In this document: piece by piece, positions 7,915 to 14,152 of the stretch | Position numbering within the stretch: position 1 is the first letter of the stretch | Layout: every line of letters begins with the position of its first letter | DNA from: CAZTPH01 sp031552655 | GTDB taxonomy: Bacteria; Pseudomonadota; Gammaproteobacteria; UBA9339 | Reading direction: 5' to 3' | DNA: 20,184 nucleotides | Assembly (NCBI GenBank): GCA_031552655.1 | Contig: JAVBML010000012.1 | Span: 1-20,184 of the forward strand | Position numbers and translations under genes: made by a program | The notes under the pieces: generated by a model | What the model was told of the DNA's origin: nothing | Seen by the model: the letters and a program-made list of their open reading frames with translations, nothing else | The model's database searches: none

Positions 7915-9228
7915 TTAACTAGGCGGTGAGCCACATTGCATCTTGGTTCTAAATATAGCATAAATGGGCACGGTAAGTAAAATAAAGGCGGCTAGAAAAT
8001 AGATTACCTCCCGCGATGATCCGAGAATGGCAGAGAAAGAATAGATTGCAGCTACCATTGCAATTAAGAGATTCCAGCACTGTTTGTTTACCGATGTTGC
8101 CCGAGGCAATATTATTAACTGTGCTACGGCTGTATAAAAATAGGCCAATACCTCCGCAGTGGTGGCAGCCAACACTAGCAGTTCAAATTGCTCAATTAAA
8201 TTAAGATAGGTACTGGCTAAAATTAGCGCCGTAATGCAACAAGCAGTGGTAATCAAACCAAAAATGGGAGCACCCTGAGCATTGCATCGGGAAAAAATTT
8301 GAGGAAAAATTCCCTCCCTAGCTGCGGACATGGGAATTTGCGCCGCCACCAATATCCAACCATTCAAGGCTCCCAGACAAGCGCAAATTGCGCCACAGGC
8401 AACGAACCACCCACCCCAGGACCCTACCATGATCTCCATGGCCATGGCAAAGGGCGCCGTAGTTTGCGCTAGCTGCTCCGTGGGTACCATGCCAAATATA
8501 GCGGCATTGCTTAAAATATAAATAATCGCGGCACCAATGGTACCAATCAAGGTAGCCAAGGGAATATTGCGCCGTGGATTTTCCACGGATTCCATGGGTA
8601 CCGTCGCTGATTCCACTCCAATGAATAACCAAAGAGTTAGTGTAATGGCCGAAGAAAATGCTAAAAAATTTGATTTACCGGAGACATTAAAACCGAGACT
8701 AAGATATTCTGGATGAAAATAAAACCATCCAAACAGCCCAACCATAATTAATGGTATAAACTTTAGCAACGAAGTAATTATCTGTATTACCCCAGCTATC
8801 CTAACACCTAAAATATTAATTACCGTTGGCAGCCAAATTACCAGTAAAATCATCATCACTTTAGCGGTACTTTTATGTAAAATGGGAAATAAAACATCTA
8901 TATATCCCAGAGCAGCTACCACCAAAGCGGCATTACCAACCCACACTCCTACCCAATAATAATATGCGGTCTGCAATCCTAGATAATCCCCAAAGGCAGC
9001 GCGCACATAGACATAGGGGCCACCATTTTTGGGAATCAATAAACTCATTTTGGCAAAAACCAACGCCAATGCCAAAGCCCCGCCAACGGTAAATAGTAGC
9101 GAAATTAAACTAATGCTACCAATTCTGGCTAAATCTGCGGGCAATAGAAAGGCACCGGAACCCACCATATTACCAGTCACCAATGCAATGAGCATCCACA
9201 GCCCCAGTTTACTTTTTTTATTATTCAT
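7915..9228 (-). CDS. AdiC/CadB-like amino acid-polyamine antiporter (APC superfamily)
   Basis: This 12-helix inner membrane antiporter closely follows E. coli AdiC (arginine:agmatine exchanger) along its length. TM1 has the unwound substrate-binding motif GNMVGSG. The two aromatic residues that hold arginine in AdiC (W202 and W293) have counterparts here at about W200 (LTLWLFIGVESA) and W291 (GALNGWILVAAQ). The family length is about 440. I prefer the ATG at 9226-9228, giving MNNKKSKLGLW; an in-frame TTG at 9243 would add five residues. Neither has a clear Shine-Dalgarno sequence. No decarboxylase gene is adjacent, so this may be a nutrient or acid-stress exchanger for a basic amino acid, as in other intracellular bacteria. 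It diverges from the pilin-like gene, and a dyad overlaps its putative -10 box. Confidence 0.9.
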   Translation of the reverse strand: MNNKKSKLGLWMLIALVTGNMVGSGAFLLPADLARIGSISLISLLFTVGGALALALVFAKMSLLIPKNGGPYVYVRAAFGDYLGLQTAYYYWVGVWVGNAALVVAALGYIDVLFPILHKSTAKVMMILLVIWLPTVINILGVRIAGVIQIITSLLKFIPLIMVGLFGWFYFHPEYLSLGFNVSGKSNFLAFSSAITLTLWLFIGVESATVPMESVENPRRNIPLATLIGTIGAAIIYILSNAAIFGMVPTEQLAQTTAPFAMAMEIMVGSWGGWFVACGAICACLGALNGWILVAAQIPMSAAREGIFPQIFSRCNAQGAPIFGLITTACCITALILASTYLNLIEQFELLVLAATTAEVLAYFYTAVAQLIILPRATSVNKQCWNLLIAMVAAIYSFSAILGSSREVIYFLAAFILLTVPIYAIFRTKMQCGSPPS

Positions 9229-9257
9229 AGGATTTATCGCCAATTCACAGCAATGAT

Positions 9258-9272
9258 CAGTATATTATACTG
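9258..9272. promoter_or_regulatory. Perfect dyad overlapping the -10 box of the antiporter gene
   Basis: CAGTATA-T-TATACTG is a perfect 7+1+7 inverted repeat in the divergent region between the antiporter (minus) and the pilin-like gene (plus). On the minus strand it contains TATAAT (9264-9269), placed as a -10 box about 36 bases before the antiporter ATG; the -35 is poor. The arrangement resembles a repressor operator laid over a promoter. No regulator is encoded nearby. Confidence 0.4.
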
Positions 9273-9361
9273 TATTGTCTCGCTTGCAATCCCCAGTAAA
9301 CTTAATTTTGCCATCTAGCCATAACCCCAATCCATGTTCAAATATTTTACTGCTACAACCT

Positions 9362-9751
9362 ATGACGCAATTAGTAAAAAATAGCAACCTAGGTATTACC
9401 CTCATGGAAATTCTCACAGTAATTGCCCTCCTGGGTATTTTAATCTCCTCGGCCCAGCCAATTTACAGAACCTACACTGAACGTACGAAAAAAATTCACG
9501 CCATGGCCGCACTACTACGAGGTACCATCGCCATGGAAAAATATTACAATCTAAACAACAGCTATCTTGGTGCAACTTCAGCTACCATATTTGACACCAC
9601 TATGCTCGCTAATTCTTACATCCTAGAGGTTAAAGCCACGGCCACCACCTTCAAGCTCACCGCTACTTTGAACCCATCAATACCATCTCCATGTCAATAT
9701 CTAGCCATAGACCATCGGGGAGAACGAATGCCCATGGAATGTTGGTTCTAA
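9362..9751 (+). CDS. Type IV pilin-like protein (PilE-like), solitary
   Basis: This is a prepilin with a short positively charged leader ending in glycine, then the N-methylation helix: NSNLG/ITLMEILTVIALLGIL, with glutamate at +5 of the mature protein. A prepilin peptidase (PilD) would cleave after the G and methylate the new N-terminus. The remaining globular domain is small (129 residues in total from this start). It carries the aromatic K/Y pattern MEKYYNLNNSYLG typical of PilE-type minor pilins, and two C-terminal cysteines (SPCQYLA and MECWF) that would close the D-region loop. The longer reading frame from 9275 adds a leader that is too long and not pilin-like, so I take the ATG at 9362. 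No other pilus gene is near. Its stop is 2 bases from the convergent lspA stop. It could act in pili, competence or a pseudopilus. Confidence 0.82.
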   Translation: MTQLVKNSNLGITLMEILTVIALLGILISSAQPIYRTYTERTKKIHAMAALLRGTIAMEKYYNLNNSYLGATSATIFDTTMLANSYILEVKATATTFKLTATLNPSIPSPCQYLAIDHRGERMPMECWF

Positions 9752-9753
9752 TA

Positions 9754-10257
9754 TTACCGCTGCGTAGACACATCGCCATGAGTGAAAATATCAATAATGA
9801 ATATAATTGCTCCCACGGTGATGGCAGCATCGGCAAAATTAAAAACGGGATAATACCAACTTCCCCAATGGCACTCTATAAAATCCACCACCATGCCACG
9901 GAAAATTCGATCCCACATATTGCCCAGGGTTCCACCCAGAATTAAAGCCGCTGCAATGATAGATCCTCGATGCTGCATGCGACCTTGCAAATACCACCTA
10001 ATAATTAAAAAACTTACCCCCAGAGCAACACCGATAAACAGCCAATTTTGCCACCCTCCGGCACTATTAAGAAAACTAAAAGCGGCGCCACGATTAAAAA
10101 CCAGGGAAATATTCAAAATAGGAAAAATCTCAATGCTCCCCTCCATGGCACAGCTGTCCATGACCAATTTTTTCGATAATTGATCTATGAAAAACACGAA
10201 TAATGCTAGCGCAATCCAGTAATATTTTCTAAAAATAGCCATGAAATATTCAACCAT
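9754..10257 (-). CDS. lspA: Lipoprotein signal peptidase LspA
   Basis: This is the inner membrane aspartic peptidase (signal peptidase II) that removes the signal peptide from lipid-modified prolipoproteins such as BamE. It has four predicted membrane segments. The conserved blocks are present: NRGAAFSFL, GGTLGNMWDR with the first catalytic aspartate, and VFNFADAAITVG with the second. The frame is open back to 10302, but that would start inside the 3' end of rnpB. The ATG at 10255-10257, just 8 bases after the RNase P RNA, or the ATG at 10242 gives a normal length near 162-167 residues. There is no good ribosome binding site for either, so translation may depend on the processed rnpB-lspA transcript; this is inference. 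It converges with the pilin-like gene. Confidence 0.94.
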   Translation of the reverse strand: MVEYFMAIFRKYYWIALALFVFFIDQLSKKLVMDSCAMEGSIEIFPILNISLVFNRGAAFSFLNSAGGWQNWLFIGVALGVSFLIIRWYLQGRMQHRGSIIAAALILGGTLGNMWDRIFRGMVVDFIECHWGSWYYPVFNFADAAITVGAIIFIIDIFTHGDVSTQR

Positions 10258-10264
10258 AATATGT

Positions 10265-10635
10265 GGGTTGACCATAAGCCGGATTCTGTCATGGATGATC
10301 ATTTATCTGGGATGGATGTCACCATCCACCTCTAGCGACCTACCCAAATCCAAATGCGGACCACATTGGTAGCTCTATGGCTACGGGATTTCTATTTGGT
10401 CTTGCTCCAAGAGGGGTTTACCATGCCGCCATTGTTACCAACAGCGCGGTGTGCTCTTACCACACCATTTCACCCTTACCTCACCGTCGATTAAATTTCA
10501 CCTCCGGCAGGGCGGTATACTTTCTGTTGCACTTTCCGTAAGCTTACGCTTCCCAGATGTTATCTGGCTCTTTGTCCAATGGAGTCCGGACTTTCCTCCC
10601 ATGGCCTAGACCATGAGCGATCACCTAGTCAACCC
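10265..10635 (-). ncRNA. rnpB: RNase P RNA, class A
   Basis: This is the catalytic RNA of RNase P, which matures tRNA 5' ends. Read on the minus strand, it has the hallmark GAGGAAAGTCCGGAC near its 5' end, then ACAGAAAGTATACCGCC, GGTAAGGGTGAAA and GGTAAGAGCACACCG, and near the 3' end GACAGAATCCGGCTTAT. The termini pair: GGGTTGAC at the 5' end (10635-10628) with GTCAACCC at the 3' end (10272-10265), forming helix P1. This fixes the length at about 371 bases. A TATGCT at 10643-10648 is a fitting -10 box. No U-tract terminator follows, and lspA starts within 8 bases of the mature 3' end. Confidence 0.96.
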
Positions 10636-10642
10636 ATGTCCA

Positions 10643-10648
10643 AGCATA
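10643..10648 (-). promoter_or_regulatory. Putative -10 box of rnpB
   Basis: TATGCT on the minus strand lies 7 bases before the predicted 5' end of RNase P RNA, followed by a G-rich discriminator (GGACATGGG). The -35 region is weak (CTCGCT at 17 bases spacing). Confidence 0.35.
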
Positions 10649-10721
10649 GCAGATGAAAAGAAAATAGCGAGGAAATTATTTGATAAGTTTTTAGGATAAA
10701 ATTTGCAACATACAAACTAAA

Positions 10722-10761
10722 AAGCTAAAAAAATAAAGGGACGAAATCTATTCGTCCCTTT
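10722..10761 (-). terminator. Intrinsic terminator of the outer membrane protein gene
   Basis: A perfect 11-bp stem, with arms 10751-10761 and 10735-10745 and a 5-base loop, is followed on the minus strand by ATTTTTTT (10734-10727). The minus-strand arm sequence is AAAGGGACGAA. It lies 26 bases after the stop codon at 10787 and isolates this gene from rnpB. Confidence 0.9.
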
Positions 10762-10786
10762 AGTAATACAATATCTAATTATTAAA

Positions 10787-11407
10787 TTAGAGATCGAACT
10801 TATACCTTAGCCCCAAGAGGAAAGCATCAGTATGTGGCTGGTAATCAGCGTCATGTTTTGCACTGCCGTTATAGCGTAGCCACTCAACGTTGGCAACGAT
10901 ATTGGGGGTAATGTAGTAGTCAGCACCGGCACCGAAGGCAACATTGAAGCTATTTAGGTTACTGGTGTTATTGTCGCCACGGGACATTAAGTAGCTAATA
11001 CCTACTTTACCATAGAGATCAAAGCCATCCACTACAGGAGCCTTAATTTTACCCATTAGGTCCAATGCCATGGTGTGTTTATATTTGGCTATTTCTTTAT
11101 TCTCAGCATCTTTTAATGTTGGCTTGTTAAAGAACCAAGCGTAACCAAACTCAGCGGCAAAATAGCGATTTAAATCAGCACCTACAAAAATACGGCCTAC
11201 AAAAGCATCATCTTTCGATACCTTTGCCTTATCAACTTCTTGGTTTTCCCAGTTAGTCATACCGTAGCCACCCTGGAGACCAAGGTAAACGCTCATGTCA
11301 GATGACGAAGTTGGTGCCAAAGGCATGGTCTCGGGCAAACCACCAGCTAAAACAGCGGTGCTCAAACCAAGAGCAGCAACTGTGCTAATAACTAAAAGTT
11401 TTTTCAT
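10787..11407 (-). CDS. Small outer membrane beta-barrel protein (OmpA/Opa-like)
   Basis: The 206-residue protein has a clean signal peptide (MKKLLVISTVAALGLSTAVLA, about 21 residues). It then shows alternating amphipathic strands typical of an 8-stranded barrel: VYLGLQGGYGMTNW, FVGRIFVGADLNRYFAAEFGYAWF, ALDLMGKIKAPVVDGFDLYGKVGISYL and FNVAFGAGADYYITPNIVANVEWLRY. It ends in LLGLRYKFDL, close to the aromatic BAM recognition signal. Similar opacity-type surface proteins are abundant in Legionella, Coxiella and relatives. The ATG follows GAGGAT, and the gene has its own promoter (TTGATT-16-TAGAAT) and a strong terminator, so it is monocistronic and probably well expressed. There is no C-terminal peptidoglycan-binding domain. 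A role as adhesin or porin is not decidable. Confidence 0.88.
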   Translation of the reverse strand: MKKLLVISTVAALGLSTAVLAGGLPETMPLAPTSSSDMSVYLGLQGGYGMTNWENQEVDKAKVSKDDAFVGRIFVGADLNRYFAAEFGYAWFFNKPTLKDAENKEIAKYKHTMALDLMGKIKAPVVDGFDLYGKVGISYLMSRGDNNTSNLNSFNVAFGAGADYYITPNIVANVEWLRYNGSAKHDADYQPHTDAFLLGLRYKFDL

Positions 11408-11430
11408 ATTTATCCTCTATATAAAATTTT

Positions 11431-11446
11431 AATTTTTCGAAAAATT
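11431..11446. promoter_or_regulatory. 16-bp perfect palindrome in the 5' leader of the outer membrane protein gene
   Basis: AATTTTTCGAAAAATT is its own reverse complement. It falls inside the predicted ~55-base leader of the barrel gene, upstream of the ribosome binding site. It may form a weak AU-rich hairpin or a protein-binding site, or be chance in AT-rich DNA. Confidence 0.25.
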
Positions 11447-11468
11447 CAAAAAATAATACAACGGTTGA

Positions 11469-11496
11469 ATTCTACATAAATTTTAACAAAAATCAA
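11469..11496 (-). promoter_or_regulatory. Promoter of the outer membrane protein gene
   Basis: On the minus strand, TTGATT (11491-11496) is followed after 16 bases by TAGAAT (11469-11474), about 62 bases before the ATG. Both boxes are close to the sigma-70 consensus. Confidence 0.55.
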
Positions 11497-11591
11497 ATGT
11501 TTTAATTACGCCTAAAGCCCGTGTTCCGGGGTTACAATTTTTTTATCCCTAGCTCTGGTACTAAAAAACACTCTATGCCAAAATAGGTGCC

Positions 11592-12905
11592 ATGCAATTA
11601 TCCTATACCGTAGTAATCATTGGTCGCACCAACGTTGGTAAATCCACTCTCTTTAATCGACTAACTAAAACGAGAGATGCCCTGGTGGCAAATTATCCTG
11701 GCCTCACTAGGGACCGCCACTACGGTACCATGGTGATTCATGGGCGCCACCTTACATTAGTTGATACCGGGGGCATAGAAACAGCCACCACTCCCATGGT
11801 ACAGCTGACACTGAAACAAACGGAACTGGCATTGGCAGAAGCAGATCTCGTTTTATTTGTGGTCGATGGCCATGGAGGATTAACCCACGGCGATGAGCTC
11901 CTAGCAAAGAAACTACGCAAACTAGCTAAACCTCTGCTGCTGGTAATAAACAAAATCGACATTGACGGGGGACAGAATCAACGAGAAGATTTTCACTCCC
12001 TGGGTTTTGCATCCATGGTTACAATTTCTGCGGAACATAACAGGGGTATTGCCAACCTTCGCCAGCACATTGCGGACAAATTACCAAGTTTAGATACCGA
12101 AACTTCAGATATATCGCCGGACACGATCAAAATTGCTCTCCTGGGAAAACCCAATGGGGGAAAATCAACCTTGGCTAATTTTTTACTCAAGGAGGAACGA
12201 GTTATAGCCCATGATCAACCTGGCACTACCCGCGACAGTTTGGCAATGGATTTTAGCTACCGCGGCAAAAATTATACCATTATTGATACCGCTGGGATAC
12301 GGCGGCGCAGTAGAATCACGGACCCCATTGAAAAATTCTCCATTGCTAAAACCCTGGGAGCCATTGCTACCAGTGACGTGGTGTTGCTGCTCATAGATGC
12401 CACGGAAAATATTGCGGATCAGGATTTAAAACTAATTAACCTAACCCTGGACGAGGGCAAGGCACTGGTCATTGCCATCAATAAATGGGATAACCTGGCC
12501 TCGCTGCAAAAGGATAAAATTAAAAGTGAATTGGAACGACGACTAGAATTCATTGATTTCGTCGATGTACATTTTATCTCCGCTCTCCACGGCAGTGGAG
12601 TAGGGAACCTTTTTAAATCCATAGATCGTGGCTATCTCGGGGCAAAAAAAACGCTGCCCACAGCGGAATTAAATAAAATTCTAGCGATGGCGGTGACCAA
12701 TAACCCTCCTCCCATGGTGCAAGGCAGGGAAGTAAAATTACGCTATGCTCACCTAGGACATCACAGCCCTCCCACCGTTATTATTCACGGAACTCGCGTC
12801 TCATCCCTCCCGGAAAACTACCGGCGTTACCTGGAAAAATTTCTGCGCCGCGCTTTGGATCTCTCTGGGACTCCCATTAAAATCATATTTAAAGCTAAAA
12901 ACTAA
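11592..12905 (+). CDS. der: Ribosome assembly GTPase Der (EngA)
   Basis: Der is the essential tandem-GTPase that assists maturation of the 50S subunit. Two G domains are visible. The first has P-loop GRTNVGKS (residues 11-18), G3 DTGGIE and G4 NKID. The second has P-loop GKPNGGKS (near 185-192), DTAGIRRRSR and NKWD. A C-terminal KH-like domain (about 350-437) includes PPPMVQGREVKLRYAH and ends SGTPIKIIFKAKN. Length 437 is normal (430-490). Two small departures from the usual P-loops (GRPNVGKS) are T for P in the first and G for V in the second; neither touches the invariant GxxxxGKS. The ATG at 11592 gives the expected N-terminus. No strong ribosome binding site is seen. Its TAA overlaps the TAG of convergent obg. 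Confidence 0.97.
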   Translation: MQLSYTVVIIGRTNVGKSTLFNRLTKTRDALVANYPGLTRDRHYGTMVIHGRHLTLVDTGGIETATTPMVQLTLKQTELALAEADLVLFVVDGHGGLTHGDELLAKKLRKLAKPLLLVINKIDIDGGQNQREDFHSLGFASMVTISAEHNRGIANLRQHIADKLPSLDTETSDISPDTIKIALLGKPNGGKSTLANFLLKEERVIAHDQPGTTRDSLAMDFSYRGKNYTIIDTAGIRRRSRITDPIEKFSIAKTLGAIATSDVVLLLIDATENIADQDLKLINLTLDEGKALVIAINKWDNLASLQKDKIKSELERRLEFIDFVDVHFISALHGSGVGNLFKSIDRGYLGAKKTLPTAELNKILAMAVTNNPPPMVQGREVKLRYAHLGHHSPPTVIIHGTRVSSLPENYRRYLEKFLRRALDLSGTPIKIIFKAKN

Positions 12906-13918
12906 TCTCGTTGTTGCCTAGCAAAGTGATTGGCTAGGGCATAGCAAAGTTCCCTAGTACCGGTATTTTTTATGGCCGAAATTGCGAAAACAGGATTGTG
13001 CCATTTTAACTGAGTAATAATTTTCTGAACCAATGGTTGCCATTGCTCCTCGGGCAATTGATCGATTTTATTAAAAACCAACCACCGTTCCTTCTGCACC
13101 AATTCTTCACCAAATTGCTCCAACTCCTTGGCCACAATAGTAATTGCCTTCCCGGGATCACTGCCATCGGCTGGAACTAAATCAACCAAGTGCAGCAACA
13201 CTCCCGTGCGAGAGAGATGCTTTAAAAACTTAGTACCGAGTCCCGCTCCCTGGGAAGCCCCCGCAATTAACCCTGGAATATCAGCGACGACAAAACTGCT
13301 ATCTCTGGTTACCCTTACCACTCCCAGCTGGGGATAGAGTGTCGTAAAGGGATAATCGGCAACTCGAGGTCGAGCCGCGGAAATGGCACGCAGTAAAGTG
13401 GACTTTCCCGCATTGGGTAAACCCAACAGTCCCACATTGGCTAGAAGTTTTAATTCCAAACGCAGCTCCCTTGCTTCGCCCGGTTTTCCCGTGGTAGTTT
13501 GCCGTGGCGCACGGTTGGTACTGCTTTTGAAATGTAGATTTCCAAAACCATGAAAACCACCGCGGGCCACGCACACCTGTTGACCCACGGCGCTAAGATC
13601 TGCAATTAGCTCCTCCGTATGCACATCGTAGACCATGGTCCCCGGAGGAACTTTCAGGGTTAAATCTTCGCCATTTTTTCCCGTGCATTGGCTACCCATA
13701 CCATTTTGACCACGTTCCGCAGCAAAGGTTTTGCAAAAACGAAGATCCACCAGGGTATTTAAATTATCGTCAACGACAATAAAAACACTACCGCCATTAC
13801 CACCATCGCCACCATTGGGACCACCAAAGGGGATAAATTTTTCCCGCCGAAAACTCAGACAGCCATTGCCACCGTCTCCGGCCTGAACTCTAATCTTGAC
13901 TTCATCTACGAATTTCAT
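12902..13918 (-). CDS. obg: GTPase Obg/CgtA
   Basis: Obg is an essential GTPase linked to late 50S assembly and stringent response. The N-terminal glycine-rich Obg fold (about 1-158) has MKFVDEVKIRVQAGDGGNGC and repeated GGxGG turns. The G domain has P-loop LGLPNAGKS, switch region DYPFTTLYPQLGVV, G3 VADIPGLIAGASQGAGLG, G4 NKID and SAIKNTG. It ends at about 338 residues without the acidic C-terminal extension seen in E. coli (390), a common short form. The frame is open to a TTG at 13927, but ATG at 13916-13918 matches homologues. It starts 15 bases after the CCA of tRNA-Glu with no terminator between, so both probably share the promoter at 14023-14050. No rplU-rpmA genes precede it, unlike the usual order. 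Confidence 0.97.
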   Translation of the reverse strand: MKFVDEVKIRVQAGDGGNGCLSFRREKFIPFGGPNGGDGGNGGSVFIVVDDNLNTLVDLRFCKTFAAERGQNGMGSQCTGKNGEDLTLKVPPGTMVYDVHTEELIADLSAVGQQVCVARGGFHGFGNLHFKSSTNRAPRQTTTGKPGEARELRLELKLLANVGLLGLPNAGKSTLLRAISAARPRVADYPFTTLYPQLGVVRVTRDSSFVVADIPGLIAGASQGAGLGTKFLKHLSRTGVLLHLVDLVPADGSDPGKAITIVAKELEQFGEELVQKERWLVFNKIDQLPEEQWQPLVQKIITQLKWHNPVFAISAIKNTGTRELCYALANHFARQQRD

Positions 13919-13932
13919 GGTAACCAATAAGT

Positions 13933-14008
13933 TGGCGCTCCCTAGGGGACTCGAACCCCTGTTTTCGCCGTGAGAGGGCGACGTCCTAGGCCACTAGACG
14001 AAGGGAGC
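13933..14008 (-). tRNA. tRNA-Glu (anticodon CUC)
   Basis: The minus strand from 14008 reads GCTCCCT, D-arm TCGTCTAGTGGCCTAGGA, anticodon arm TCGCC-CTCTCAC-GGCGA, T-arm CAGGGGTTCGAGTCCCCTA, acceptor AGGGAGC, G and encoded CCA. All four stems pair. The anticodon in the seven-base loop is CTC, reading GAG codons. The common bacterial tRNA-Glu has TTC, so this is the minor isoacceptor or a C34 variant. It is followed closely by obg. Confidence 0.95.
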
Positions 14009-14022
14009 ATATCTTTCGAAGC

Positions 14023-14050
14023 ATTATAGATAATATTTACGGTAATGCAA
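14023..14050 (-). promoter_or_regulatory. Promoter of tRNA-Glu (and probably obg)
   Basis: On the minus strand, TTGCAT (14045-14050) and TATAAT (14023-14028) are separated by 16 bases and end 14 bases before the mature tRNA. This near-consensus sigma-70 promoter is the only one visible before obg. Confidence 0.7.
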
Positions 14051-14104
14051 TTTTTAAAGGCACTAAAAAATCAGAAAAAAAGTATGAACAAAGAAGCTAA
14101 TGAG

Positions 14105-14146
14105 AACCAAAAATATCAAGGGGCTAACCTTTATGGCTAGCCCCTT
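14105..14146 (-). terminator. Intrinsic terminator after the adhesin-like gene
   Basis: The arms at 14135-14146 and 14118-14129 form a 12-bp stem with one G-U pair and a 5-base loop. On the minus strand the stem begins AAGGGGCTAGCC. It is followed by GATATTTTTGG. It lies 7 bases after the stop codon at 14153 and closes the accessory region. Confidence 0.85.
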
Positions 14147-14152
14147 GTAATA

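Noticed and set aside
8318..8632. Second minus-strand frame inside the antiporter gene
   Set aside because: It overlaps conserved transmembrane sequence in another frame; its composition (many W, H, G, C) is typical of a shadow frame.
9275..9361. Longer start for the pilin-like gene
   Set aside because: It adds 29 residues before a normal short prepilin leader and covers the divergent promoter region.
10258..10302. Upstream extension of lspA to 10302
   Set aside because: It would overlap the conserved 3' end of rnpB and gives residues not expected in LspA.
13919..13927. TTG start for obg
   Set aside because: The ATG three codons later gives the conserved MKFVDE N-terminus.
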